DNA of 64,000 nucleotides, taken from assembly GCA_012959785.1 (NCBI GenBank), contig DUCM01000002.1:37123-101122 (forward strand), written 5' to 3'. The first letter of the stretch is position 1, and every line of letters starts with the position of its first letter. The stretch comes from Planctomycetota bacterium (lineage in GTDB: Bacteria > Planctomycetota > UBA1135 > GCA-002686595). Made by a program: the position numbers and the translations under genes. Below are positions 44,554-54,414 of this stretch, piece by piece. Below the pieces are notes generated by a model that worked only from the letters and a program-made list of their open reading frames with translations, had not been told where the DNA came from and made no database searches.

Positions 44554-46314
44554 ATGCTGCACGAATCCTCCCTGGCAGTCGCCTTGCTGCTCGCCTGCCC
44601 CCATCTGCTCCAAGCCCAAGCGGGAACCGATGGATGTACGACCCCCGACACCATCGCCGGAGAGGGGAGCTTTGCCGTGGATTCCTCTGCGGCTACAACG
44701 GGCAGCGAGGGACAGTTGGACCCAGGTTGCCTGTGGTTCGGCTCGACGACCGTGGAGAATGATGTGTGGTTCGACTGGACGGCCAGCTTGGATGGCGTGG
44801 CTACCGTGAGCACCTGTGGGAGCGTCCTGGACACCAAGATAGCGGCCTGGCCAGGAGCGGGCTGCCCCGCAGCTGGCAACGCCCTGGCGTGCAATGACGA
44901 CGCCTGTGGGCTGCAATCCTCGATCAGCTTCTCCGTCGTCAGCGGCACCGTCTACGCCTTGCAGGTCGGCAGCTTCCCTGGCGCCCCCGGCGGTCTGGCG
45001 CAGATGGACATCAGCATCGTGGCCACACCAGTGCATGACGACTGCAACTCACCCATGCTCCTGAATGGGAGCGGCAGTTTTGCCTTCAACAACAGTGGCG
45101 CAACAGCTGGCGCCCAGGGGCAAGCAGAAGCGCTCTGCCTTTCCTTCGGCTCCACCAGCATCGACCGCGACCTGTGGTACCGGTGGATCGCAACGGTGAC
45201 GGGAACCGCCGTGATCCGAACCTGTGGTTCAAGCGTGGACACCAAGCTCGCCGCCTACCCCAATGTTCTCTGCCCGCAGGATGGTGCGGCCATCACATGC
45301 AATGATGATGGCTGCGGGCTGCAATCGACCCTGCTCCTCCCGGCAACCAGCGGCACGGCCTACATGCTACAGGTGGGCTCCTTTCCCGGTGCTGCAGGAG
45401 GGACGGGGCTCCTGCAAATTGATGTTCAGCCGCCTCTGGTTGCTGACGACTGCGCGACTCCGGTAGCCATCGCGGGCCAGGGCAGCTTTGCCTTCAACAA
45501 CCTCTTGGCCAGTACCGGCCTCGAGGGCCAAAACGAATCCCTTTGCCTGGGTTTTGGCGCCAGCGGCATCGACCGCGATGTCTGGTTCGATTGGACCGCC
45601 GATGCGACCGGCGAGGCCTGCGTATCCACCTGCGGTATCCTGCTCGACACGAAACTGGCTGTGTACCCCGCTGGAGGCTGTCCGGCTGCGGGCTCGGCGA
45701 TCCAGTGCAACGACGACGCAGCCATTTGCGGCGGGCTGCAAGCGGCAGTCAAGTTCGCGGCCTTCGCCGGATCCAGCTATCTGTTCCAGCTAGGCAACTT
45801 TCCCGGAGCCGCCGGCGGTAGTGGCAGCTTTGATGTGAGTATCGCCACCGGGCCAGGATCGCCTTTCTGCTCTTGCACATTGGCTGCCTCGCCCTGCACC
45901 AACCCGGGCCTCGATGGGCACGGCTGCGCCAACAGCGCTGCCCCTGGCGGAAGTGTGCTCTCGGCCACGGGAAACCCCGTGGTGGGCACCGATACCGTGG
46001 TCTTGTCGGCCTCGGGGCTGCCGAGCGGCGAGCCCTGCTTGTTCTTTCAAGGCATGAACCGCGTCAATGGAGGAGCCGGGAACACCTTTGGTGATGGTCT
46101 GCGCTGCGTCGGCGGCGACATCAGACGCTTGGGGGTGAGCTTTGCTCGGGGGACTGGCGTGGCGGATACATCGGCCCTCATGCAACCCATCTCGGTCAGA
46201 GGAGGGGTGCAACTCGGTGACCTGCGCCACTACCAGGTCTGGTACCGCGACTCCACCAGCAGCCCGTGTGGAATTTTTTTCAACCTCAGCAACGGGTATT
46301 CCATCCAGTGGTGA
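44554..46314 (+). CDS. Secreted Cys-rich repeat protein, three repeats
   Basis: A 586-residue paralogue: signal peptide (1-21, ending AQA), three repeats (about 22-157, 158-293, 294-432) and the C-terminal domain (to 586, ending NGYSIQW). The second repeat is the most diverged (VHDDCNSPMLLNGSGSF, IDRDLWYRWIATVTG) but keeps the six cysteines. The third has two extra residues and an extra Cys in NDDAAICGGLQ. A possible -10 TAGGCT lies 11 bases before the ATG. Confidence 0.83.
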   Translation: MLHESSLAVALLLACPHLLQAQAGTDGCTTPDTIAGEGSFAVDSSAATTGSEGQLDPGCLWFGSTTVENDVWFDWTASLDGVATVSTCGSVLDTKIAAWPGAGCPAAGNALACNDDACGLQSSISFSVVSGTVYALQVGSFPGAPGGLAQMDISIVATPVHDDCNSPMLLNGSGSFAFNNSGATAGAQGQAEALCLSFGSTSIDRDLWYRWIATVTGTAVIRTCGSSVDTKLAAYPNVLCPQDGAAITCNDDGCGLQSTLLLPATSGTAYMLQVGSFPGAAGGTGLLQIDVQPPLVADDCATPVAIAGQGSFAFNNLLASTGLEGQNESLCLGFGASGIDRDVWFDWTADATGEACVSTCGILLDTKLAVYPAGGCPAAGSAIQCNDDAAICGGLQAAVKFAAFAGSSYLFQLGNFPGAAGGSGSFDVSIATGPGSPFCSCTLAASPCTNPGLDGHGCANSAAPGGSVLSATGNPVVGTDTVVLSASGLPSGEPCLFFQGMNRVNGGAGNTFGDGLRCVGGDIRRLGVSFARGTGVADTSALMQPISVRGGVQLGDLRHYQVWYRDSTSSPCGIFFNLSNGYSIQW

Positions 46315-46590
46315 GAGCCCAGGGCAAGAATCGGCCGCAAATGGGTTAAACATCTCTCCGTGAATGAGATCGAAGGGCCCGGAGAGCTGGTGCGGGATTG
46401 ATTTCGAGAATTGCCTCCTTTTCATTCTCTTATCAATCCAGGTGGGGATAGGATTTAACAGGAGTGCGTGGGTAGAAGGCTGCCCGGCACCCTGCAGCAC
46501 CTCAATACATCTATTCCTCAATACCATCACCGAGCGCATTGCAGCATGCGCGGTATTGGCAGCACCAACTCCCGACCTTTACTTATTGCT

Positions 46591-48762
46591 ATGAAGCTCT
46601 CCTATCTCCTGGCAGCTCTTGGCGCAGCCACCCTGACAACCCTTGCCGGCGCTCAGAATGGCAGCGACAACTGCACCACTCCCGATGCCATCGCTGGCCA
46701 AGGCAGTTTCTCCTTCGACAGCACCCTGGCCACGACGGGCCCGGAGGGCCAATCCGAGCCATTGTGCTTCGCCTTCGGCTCGAACGCCGTCGATAGCGAT
46801 GTCTGGTTCAATTGGACCGCCGATGCCACGGGCATCGCATCTATCAGCACCTGCGCATCGCTGCTCGACACCAAGATCGCGGGCTATCCTGCGGGCGGCT
46901 GCCCGGTGGTGGCGGGTACCGCCATCGCCTGCAACGATGACTCCTGCGGTGTGCAATCCGCTATCGACTTCGCCTGTACGACCGGCACGGCTTACCTCCT
47001 GCAGATAGGCTCCTTCCCCGGCAATGTCGGTGGAACCGGGACGATCGACATCGTGATCGCATCCTCGGCAACAAATGACGACTGCGGCGGGGCTGTGGCC
47101 ATCGCCGGTCAAGGGACCTTCGCCTTCAGCCAGCTCGGAGCTTCTGGAGGCTTGGAGGGCCAGAATGAGGCGTTGTGCCTCTTCTTCGGCCTTAGCAGCA
47201 TCGACAACGATATCTGGTATGCATGGACACCTTCCCTCGCGGGAATGGCGGTGATCAGTACCTGCACCGCGAGCGTCGACACCAAGATCGCCGCACACGC
47301 AGGCAGTGGCTGCCCCACGCCCGGCACCAGCATTGCCTGCAACGACGATAGCTGTGGGCTACAGTCCGAGGTTCAGTTCTCCGTCAGCGCCGGTTCGACC
47401 TACACCCTGCAAATCGGTACCTTCCCCGGCAGCAGCGGCGGTGCCGGCAACATGGAAATCACCGTCAGCCCTCCGGCAGGGAACGACAGCTGTGCCTTGG
47501 CCACGGCCATCGCCGGTCAAGGCGTCTTCCCCTTCGACCAGACCGGCTCCACGACGGGTGCCGACGGCCAGGCGGAGACCGCATGTTACTTCTTCGGCGG
47601 AAGCATGATCGACAATGATGTGTGGTACGACTGGACCGCTGATGCGAGCGGCACGGTGGCGATCAACACCTGCACCTCCTTCGTGGATACGAAGCTGGCA
47701 ATCTACCCTGGCGCCGGCTGCCCCGTGGCCGGATCAGCGATTGGCTGCAATGAAGACAGCTGTGGGCTCCAAAGCCAAGTCTTCGCCACGGTCGTCGCAG
47801 GTTCGGTCTACAGCATTCAGGTAGGCACCTTCCCCGGCGCCACCGCGGGCAGCGGCAACCTGGACATCTCGATCACGGGTTCCCTCCAAGCCGATGACTG
47901 CGCCACACCAGATGTGATCGCCGGTCAGGGCACCTTTGCATACAATTCCACCATGGCCACAACGGGCCTTGAGGGTCAAGCGGAGGTGAGCTGTTACTTC
48001 TTCGGATCGGCCGTCATCGATAACGATGTCTGGTTCTCATGGACTGCCGATGCCACGGGCCAGGCCTCGGTGTCAACCTGCCTCGGAGCAGCGCTCGACA
48101 CGAAGCTGGCCGTCTACCCCGGTGTTGGCTGCCCGCTGGATGGTTCTTCCCTCGCGTGCAATGACGATGGCTGCGGTCTCCAATCAGAGGTCCTGCTCAA
48201 TGTGGTCACGGGTACGAGCTACTTGCTGCAAGTGGGCAACTTCCCCGGCACCGCCGGAGGCGCCGCCAGCTTTGACATCCTCATCACAGGCCCGGTCGAG
48301 CCGGGTACGCCCTTCTGCTTCTGTGATGCGGTCATCGCGCCCTGCACCAACCCCGGCACTGCCGGCAATGGCTGCGGCAACGGGAGCGACCCAGCGGGAG
48401 CCAACCTCACGGCCACGGGCAATGCGGATGTCGGCGCGGACACCCTGGTGTTCTCGGCAACCGGCCTCGCGCCGAGCCAACCGGGCCTCTACTTCCAGGG
48501 CATCAACGCAGTCAACGGCGGCATTGGCATCGTCTTCGGTGACGGCCTGCGCTGTGCGGGTGGCGATGTCCGGCGCCTCGGAGTGGCCTTCGCGGATCCC
48601 GCTGGCAGCTCCTCGACCGCGGGCTTCGCCAGCACCATCTCCGCCAAGGGCGGAGTGAGCCTGGGCGATCTCAAGCACTATCAGCTGTGGTATCGCAGTC
48701 CCGTGGGAAGCCCCTGCGGCGCGCTGTTCAACCTCAGCAACGGATACACCATCCAATGGTAG
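46591..48762 (+). CDS. Secreted Cys-rich repeat protein, four repeats
   Basis: A 723-residue paralogue from the ATG at 46591, which begins a signal peptide (MKLSYLLAALGAATLTTLAGA); the frame extends to 46468 without one. Four repeats of about 137 residues follow, starting at GSDNC, TNDDC, GNDSC and ADDC, then the C-terminal domain (about 570-723, ending NGYTIQW). The upstream 276 bases are relatively AT-rich (46400-46460) and may hold the promoter. Confidence 0.83.
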   Translation: MKLSYLLAALGAATLTTLAGAQNGSDNCTTPDAIAGQGSFSFDSTLATTGPEGQSEPLCFAFGSNAVDSDVWFNWTADATGIASISTCASLLDTKIAGYPAGGCPVVAGTAIACNDDSCGVQSAIDFACTTGTAYLLQIGSFPGNVGGTGTIDIVIASSATNDDCGGAVAIAGQGTFAFSQLGASGGLEGQNEALCLFFGLSSIDNDIWYAWTPSLAGMAVISTCTASVDTKIAAHAGSGCPTPGTSIACNDDSCGLQSEVQFSVSAGSTYTLQIGTFPGSSGGAGNMEITVSPPAGNDSCALATAIAGQGVFPFDQTGSTTGADGQAETACYFFGGSMIDNDVWYDWTADASGTVAINTCTSFVDTKLAIYPGAGCPVAGSAIGCNEDSCGLQSQVFATVVAGSVYSIQVGTFPGATAGSGNLDISITGSLQADDCATPDVIAGQGTFAYNSTMATTGLEGQAEVSCYFFGSAVIDNDVWFSWTADATGQASVSTCLGAALDTKLAVYPGVGCPLDGSSLACNDDGCGLQSEVLLNVVTGTSYLLQVGNFPGTAGGAASFDILITGPVEPGTPFCFCDAVIAPCTNPGTAGNGCGNGSDPAGANLTATGNADVGADTLVFSATGLAPSQPGLYFQGINAVNGGIGIVFGDGLRCAGGDVRRLGVAFADPAGSSSTAGFASTISAKGGVSLGDLKHYQLWYRSPVGSPCGALFNLSNGYTIQW

Positions 48763-49150
48763 GAAGCAGGTCTGAGTGACCTCGGTTTGAATCAAGTGCC
48801 TGCGGTGGGTCGCCCATCGCAGGCACTTGTCAATTTGGGGTACCGAGTGGCAACTACGCTGGCACCGGGGGGGCAGGCAATTTGCAAAAAAAGCAGATTG
48901 ACGGAACCCTGAAGACGAGAAAATTCAGCGTTTACAGACCATACCTGGCAGCGACAAACAAACAATTCCAGTACATTAGAGATTAGGGCTAGGTGTCTCT
49001 CACCGAGGCCTGCGGTATGTCTCCCGAGATACATGCCACGGGGCAGCAAACCCCAGGCTAGCCCCCCCCCGCCAAGCCAGTTTAATTATTCCCGCATGCC
49101 CGACTCAACTTCCTTTCCCCTTTGGATCCCTTCGGAAGAATTGCAATCTC
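48763..49150. other. Intergenic region, locally AT-rich
   Basis: 388 bases without a gene. The stretch 48890-49000 is clearly richer in A and T than its surroundings and is the likeliest promoter area for the five-repeat gene; no -35/-10 pair was confidently placed. A nine-C run lies at about 49060-49070. Confidence 0.4.
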
Positions 49151-51727
49151 ATGAACGCTACAAGACTCCTCGCCGCGCTCTGCGCGAGCTCTCTGATGGC
49201 TGCTGGTGCTGGTGCCCAAACAGGCACTGATAGCTGCCTCGCACCCGACGCCCTCGCCGGACAAGGCAGCTTTGCCTTTGATTCGACTCTCGCTACAACA
49301 GGCCTCGAAGGCCAAGCAGAATTAAACTGCTTCGCCTTTGGTAATAGCGCCATCGACAACGATGTCTGGTTCTCCTGGACCGCGGATGCCACCGGCACAG
49401 CCATTGTCAGCACCTGCTCGGTGGCCTTCGACACCAAGATTGCCGCCTATCCCGCAGGCGGCTGCCCGACAGTCGGTTCGTCCCTGGCTTGCAACGACGA
49501 CACCTGCGCACTCCAGTCGCAGATCAGCTTCCCTGTGACCAACGCCACGGCCTACACCCTGCAAGTGGGCACCTTCCCCGGCGCGGCTGGCGGGTCGGGC
49601 CTGCTCGACATTTCCATCGCCTTGCCGGCGACGAATGACAATTGCACTAACCCTGTGGTTATACTCGGGCAGGGCAGCTTCGGCTTCGACACTTCTGCCG
49701 CCTCCGCAGGCATTGAGGGACAAACCGAGGCCTTGTGCTACTTCATCGGCTCGACGGTGGTCGACCGCGATGTCTGGTTCACCTGGACCGCCGATGCCAA
49801 TGGCCTGGCCAGCATCGAGACCTGCGCCAGCGGTCTTGACACCAAGATCGCCGCCTACTCCGGCGCGGGCTGCCCGGTGGCGGGTACCGCCATCGCCTGT
49901 GCTGACGATAACTGTGCCCTCTCGACGAACCTCCAGATGATCGTGACGACCGGAACGGTTTATACCCTGCAGGTCGGCGCCTTCCCCGGCGCTGCCGGCG
50001 GCATTGGCAATCTGGACATCACGATCGTGGTCCCGGCCGCCAACAACGACTGCACAGCTGCCAGCGCCCTGGCGGGCCAGGGCAGCTTCCCGTTCAGCCA
50101 GATCGGCGCCACCACGGGGCTCGAGGGCCAAGCGGAGATCCTCTGCTACGCCTTCGGATCGTCAGTGATCGACAACGATGTCTGGTACAGCTGGACCGCT
50201 GACGCCACCGGTATCGCGATTATTGGAACCTGCACCTCGCTTGTCGACACCAAGATCGCTGTCTATGCAGGCACCGGTTGCCCGGCGTTGGCATCGGCCC
50301 TGGCTTGCAACGACGACTCTTGTGGTCTCCAAACCAGCCTTCAGTTCGCCACGACCCTGGGCTCGGTCTACACTCTGCAGGTCGGCACCTTTCCCGGTGC
50401 CACCGGCGGAACCGGCCTGATGGACATCTCTATCGTCCCCCCGGCTCCGAACGACGGCTGCGCAACGCCTTCGGCCATCGCCGGCCAAGGCAGCTTCCCC
50501 TTCAGCCAGATCGGCGCCTCGACGGGCGCTGAGGGCCAGGCGGAGATCCTGTGCTACAACATCGGATCGTCAGTAATCGACAACGATGTCTGGTACAGCT
50601 GGACCGCCGATGCGACGGGAACCGCCGTGATTGGCACCTGCTCCACCATCGTCGATACCAAGATTGCCGTCTATGCAGGCACCGGCTGCCCGCTAGCTGG
50701 ATCGGCCATCGCTTGTAACGACGACGCCTGCGGGCTCCAAACCACCGTGCTCGCGAATGTGACGAACGGAACGGTCTACTCCCTGCAAGTGGGCACCTTC
50801 CCCGGCGCGGCTGGCGGAACCGGCATGATGGACATCTCCATCGTTCCGCCCCTCCTCGCTGACGACTGCAACACGCCCGATGTGATCGCGGGACAGGGAA
50901 ACTTCCCCTACGACACTTCGATCGCGTCGACGGGTGCCGAAGGTCAGAACGAGGCCAGCTGCTACGCCTTCGGAACAAGTGGGATCACCAACGACATGTG
51001 GTTCTCGTGGACTCCCGACGCAACGGGACCTGCGACGATCTCGACCTGCACGGCCCTGTTCGACACCAAAATTGCCGCCTATCCCGGTGGTGCCTGCCCG
51101 ACGATTGGCTCCTCGCTGGCGTGTAATGACGACACGTGCGGCCTGCAGTCGACCATCCTCTTCCCGGTGGTTTCCGGTACGAGCTACATGCTTCAGGTCG
51201 GCAACTTCCCCGGAGCCGGGGGCGGCTTGGCAAGTCTCGACATCTCCATCGCCGGTCCGGCCGAGCCGGGCACGCCCTTCTGCTTCTGCACGGTGGTAAA
51301 CGCGCCCTGTGCGAACGGAGGAGCGCCTGGCAACGGGTGCGCCAACGGTTCGAACCCGGCCGGTGGTAACTTGACGGCTACTGGCGTGGCAACGGTCGGC
51401 GCTGACAGCTTGGTGCTGTCCGCCAGCGGACTTGCTCCGGGTCAGCCCGGCCTCTACTTCCAGGGCGACAACGCCGTCAACGGCGGCCTGGGTATCGTCT
51501 TCGGTGACGGTATCCGTTGCGCTGGTGGCGGTGTGCAGCGCCTCGGCGTGGCCGGCGCGGACGCTGGTGGTACCTCCTCGACGGCGGGCTTCGCAGTGGC
51601 GATCTCCGTCCAGGGTGGAGTGATTGCCGGTGCCCTGAAGCACTACCAACTCTGGTATCGCGGCCCGGTAGCCAGCCCCTGTGGTGCCTTCTTCAACCTC
51701 ACCAACGGCTACTCGGTCCAATGGTAG
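49151..51727 (+). CDS. Secreted Cys-rich repeat protein, five repeats
   Basis: The largest paralogue, 858 residues: signal peptide (1-22, ending AGAGA), five repeats (starts at TDSC, TNDNC, NNDC, NDGC and ADDC, period about 136 residues or 408 bases) and the C-terminal domain (about 700-858, ending NGYSVQW). Repeats three and four are near-identical over long stretches of DNA (FPFSQIGA, AEILC, VIDNDVWYSWTADATG, DTKIAVYAGTGCP), indicating a recent internal duplication. A strong terminator follows. Confidence 0.83.
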   Translation: MNATRLLAALCASSLMAAGAGAQTGTDSCLAPDALAGQGSFAFDSTLATTGLEGQAELNCFAFGNSAIDNDVWFSWTADATGTAIVSTCSVAFDTKIAAYPAGGCPTVGSSLACNDDTCALQSQISFPVTNATAYTLQVGTFPGAAGGSGLLDISIALPATNDNCTNPVVILGQGSFGFDTSAASAGIEGQTEALCYFIGSTVVDRDVWFTWTADANGLASIETCASGLDTKIAAYSGAGCPVAGTAIACADDNCALSTNLQMIVTTGTVYTLQVGAFPGAAGGIGNLDITIVVPAANNDCTAASALAGQGSFPFSQIGATTGLEGQAEILCYAFGSSVIDNDVWYSWTADATGIAIIGTCTSLVDTKIAVYAGTGCPALASALACNDDSCGLQTSLQFATTLGSVYTLQVGTFPGATGGTGLMDISIVPPAPNDGCATPSAIAGQGSFPFSQIGASTGAEGQAEILCYNIGSSVIDNDVWYSWTADATGTAVIGTCSTIVDTKIAVYAGTGCPLAGSAIACNDDACGLQTTVLANVTNGTVYSLQVGTFPGAAGGTGMMDISIVPPLLADDCNTPDVIAGQGNFPYDTSIASTGAEGQNEASCYAFGTSGITNDMWFSWTPDATGPATISTCTALFDTKIAAYPGGACPTIGSSLACNDDTCGLQSTILFPVVSGTSYMLQVGNFPGAGGGLASLDISIAGPAEPGTPFCFCTVVNAPCANGGAPGNGCANGSNPAGGNLTATGVATVGADSLVLSASGLAPGQPGLYFQGDNAVNGGLGIVFGDGIRCAGGGVQRLGVAGADAGGTSSTAGFAVAISVQGGVIAGALKHYQLWYRGPVASPCGAFFNLTNGYSVQW

Positions 51728-51763
51728 CCCAATAAGCGGGCTCTCTCGGAGCCTTATGGATCA

Positions 51764-51813
51764 GGGAGGGGCGGTAGCTAGTCACAGCTGCCGCCCCTCC
51801 CTCCTTGTGTTCT
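51764..51813 (+). terminator. Strong terminator closing the repeat-protein array
   Basis: A 16-bp stem (51764-51779 with 51786-51801; one U.G pair) with a 6-base loop, followed by the T-rich CTCCTTGTGTTCT. A second smaller hairpin (GGCTC/GAGCC inside ATAAG/CTTAT) lies just before it at about 51733-51757. Confidence 0.75.
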
Positions 51814-51998
51814 AAAGGGATTGGCAAAAGCAAGTGCCCAGAAGAGAAGTGGAGCCTCTGCCGAGGCGTGGTACCAAATTGTGCGTAGGACAGCGCGGGA
51901 GGCCAGGATCGGAGCTTGAATGGGGATGACCGGCATGTCACAAACCGCTACGCGCACGCGCCAGCCCAGCATCTCACCCTCCGCACCCCGCCCCCCAG

Positions 51999-54389
51999 AT
52001 GACCATACTCATCATCGTCCTGCTTCTCTTCCTAGCCATCTGGCTCCTCTATATCGGCCGGGCCCTCCTGGCCTGGACTCTGCCGCTGGTGCTTCTCTTG
52101 GGGGCTTGGTACCTGCACGGCGATGGCACGACCACCCTCTGGTGGGTGGCGAGCAGCCTTTCCTTGGTGCTCATCGTAGCCCTCGGCTGGCCACTCTTGA
52201 GGCGTATGATCCTGACCCGCGTCCTGATGCCCAAGCTGGCGCCGATCTTCCCGGTCATGAGCCAGACAGAGCGGGAGGCCCTCGAAGCCGGCACGGTCTG
52301 GTGGGACGCCGATCTGTTCGGCGGTCGACCGGCCTGGTCCAAGCTCTTGGACTTCAGGGTCGAGGAGCTCTCAACCAGGGCCCAGGCCTTCCTCGACGGT
52401 CCGTGCGAAGACCTCTGCCGCATGATCGACGACTGGGAGATCCTCAACAGCGACGACCTGCCCGCCGAGGTCTGGGAGTTCCTGAAGAGTGAGGGCTTCC
52501 TGGGTTTGATCATTCCTGAGCAATACGGCGGCTTGGGACTCTCAGCCAGCGCCAACAGCGCGGTGGTGGCCAAGGTTTCCTCGCGCTCGGTCACCGCCGG
52601 CGTCACGGTCATGGTGCCCAACTCCCTGGGCCCCGCGGAGTTACTCCTGCACTACGGGACCGAGGAACAAAAACAGCACTACCTGCCGCTCCTCGCGCGC
52701 GGCAAGGAGATCCCCTGCTTTGCTTTGACCGAGCCCGGAGCGGGTAGCGACGCCGGTTCGATCACCTCGAATGGTGTCGTCTGTCGCGGCTCGTACGAAG
52801 GCGAGGAAGTCCTGGGGATGCGGCTCAACTGGGACAAGCGCTACATCACCCTCAGCTCGGTGGCCACGGTCATCGGCTTGGCCTTCAAGCTCTCCGACCC
52901 TGACCAACTCCTCGGCGGCGTGGCCAACTTGGGTATCACCTGCGCCCTGATTCCCAGCCACCTCGAGGGCGTCGTCGCCGACAAGCGCCACAACCCCCTG
53001 AATGTGCCCTTCATCAACGGACCCACCCAGGGCAACGATGTCTTCGTGCCCATAGGATTCATCATCGGCGGCCAGAAGAACGCGGGCAAGGGTTGGCGCA
53101 TGCTCATGGATTGCCTGGCGGCCGGACGCGGCATCTCCTTGCCGGCGCAAGCCTGCGGAGGCGCCGAGCTAATGACGCGTACGGTGGGCGCCTACGCAAC
53201 CCTACGCGAGCAATTCAACATGCCGATCGGCCGCTTCGAGGGCATCGAAGAGCGTCTGGCCCCCATCGCGGGTATGACCTATCTGATGAACAGTGCGCGA
53301 CGCCTAACGGCTGCCGCTATTGATGCCGGTGAAAAGCCCGCTGTGATCACAGCCATCTGCAAAGCCTACATGACCGAAGGAGCGCGCACGGTGGTCAACC
53401 ACGCCATGGATGTGGTGGGCGGCGCCGGCATTTCCCTGGGTCCGCGCAACATCGTCGGCCGAGCCTACCAGGGCCTGCCCGTGGCCATCACTGTGGAGGG
53501 CGCCAACATCCTCACGCGCTCCATGATCATATTCGGGCAGGGCGCCGTTCGCTGTCACCCCTACGCTCTCGACGAGATCGAGGCCGTTGGTGCACGGGAT
53601 GTAGCCCGCTTTGACCGCGCCTTCTTTGGCCACACCGGCCACTTCCTCGGCATCTTCACCCGCGCCGCCTGGCAGGGTTGGACCAACGCCCTCATCGTTC
53701 GCTCGCCAGTGCGCGGCAAGGTCGCGCGCTATTTCCAACACTTCGAACGCATGAGCGCCGCTTTTGCGGTCTGCGCGGAACTTTCTATGATGACCCTGGG
53801 CGGCAGCTTGAAGCGCAAGGAGATGCTCACCGGCCGCCTCTCGGACGGGTTGGGCTGGCTCTACTTGGGCACGGCCTCGCTCAAGCGCTTCGTGGACGAG
53901 GGCCAAACCGAGCGCGACCTGCCCTTCGTGCAGTGGTCCGCCGAGACGGCCCTGGCCGAGATCGAGGGTGCCCTGCTCGGGCTGCTCGATAATCTGCCCA
54001 ACCGCTTCGCGGCGCGCATCGTCCGCTTCAAGCTCTTCCCGCCCATGTGGCGCTTCCGGGGCCCCAGCGATCGCCTGATAGCGCGGGTCAGCCGCGCCAT
54101 CCTCGACGGCGGCGAGGCCCGCGAGCATCTGACCGGCAGCATCTACATTCCCGATGCTACAGAGCCCGGGCTGGGGGTCCTCGAGGACTCCCTGGCCAAG
54201 GTCGTGGCGGCCCAGCCCGTGCGTCAGAAGCTGCGCGCTGCCACCATGGCCGGCACCCTCAAGCGTGGCCGAGAGGCGACCCAAATTGAACCGGCCCTGG
54301 CCGCCAATGTGATCACCCAGGGCGAAGCCAACCTGCTCCATGAAGCCGCCGCCGCCCGCGCCGAAGCGATCGCGGTGGACGCGTCGTAG
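51999..54389 (+). CDS. fadE: FadE-type acyl-CoA dehydrogenase, membrane-anchored
   Basis: A 796-residue enzyme of the FadE (YafH) branch of acyl-CoA dehydrogenases, about twice the usual length because of N-terminal and C-terminal extensions. Two to three hydrophobic segments lie at about 1-70. The dehydrogenase core has SEGFLGLIIPEQYGGLGLS (about 164), CFALTEPGAGSDAG (about 239) and VVGGAGISLGPRN (about 472). FadE oxidises medium- and long-chain acyl-CoA in beta-oxidation. It stands alone, 270 bases after the repeat-protein array, and converges on the next gene. Confidence 0.92.
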   Translation: MTILIIVLLLFLAIWLLYIGRALLAWTLPLVLLLGAWYLHGDGTTTLWWVASSLSLVLIVALGWPLLRRMILTRVLMPKLAPIFPVMSQTEREALEAGTVWWDADLFGGRPAWSKLLDFRVEELSTRAQAFLDGPCEDLCRMIDDWEILNSDDLPAEVWEFLKSEGFLGLIIPEQYGGLGLSASANSAVVAKVSSRSVTAGVTVMVPNSLGPAELLLHYGTEEQKQHYLPLLARGKEIPCFALTEPGAGSDAGSITSNGVVCRGSYEGEEVLGMRLNWDKRYITLSSVATVIGLAFKLSDPDQLLGGVANLGITCALIPSHLEGVVADKRHNPLNVPFINGPTQGNDVFVPIGFIIGGQKNAGKGWRMLMDCLAAGRGISLPAQACGGAELMTRTVGAYATLREQFNMPIGRFEGIEERLAPIAGMTYLMNSARRLTAAAIDAGEKPAVITAICKAYMTEGARTVVNHAMDVVGGAGISLGPRNIVGRAYQGLPVAITVEGANILTRSMIIFGQGAVRCHPYALDEIEAVGARDVARFDRAFFGHTGHFLGIFTRAAWQGWTNALIVRSPVRGKVARYFQHFERMSAAFAVCAELSMMTLGGSLKRKEMLTGRLSDGLGWLYLGTASLKRFVDEGQTERDLPFVQWSAETALAEIEGALLGLLDNLPNRFAARIVRFKLFPPMWRFRGPSDRLIARVSRAILDGGEAREHLTGSIYIPDATEPGLGVLEDSLAKVVAAQPVRQKLRAATMAGTLKRGREATQIEPALAANVITQGEANLLHEAAAARAEAIAVDAS

Positions 54390-54414
54390 AGATCCGGCTG
54401 AACCCTCAGCCCGG

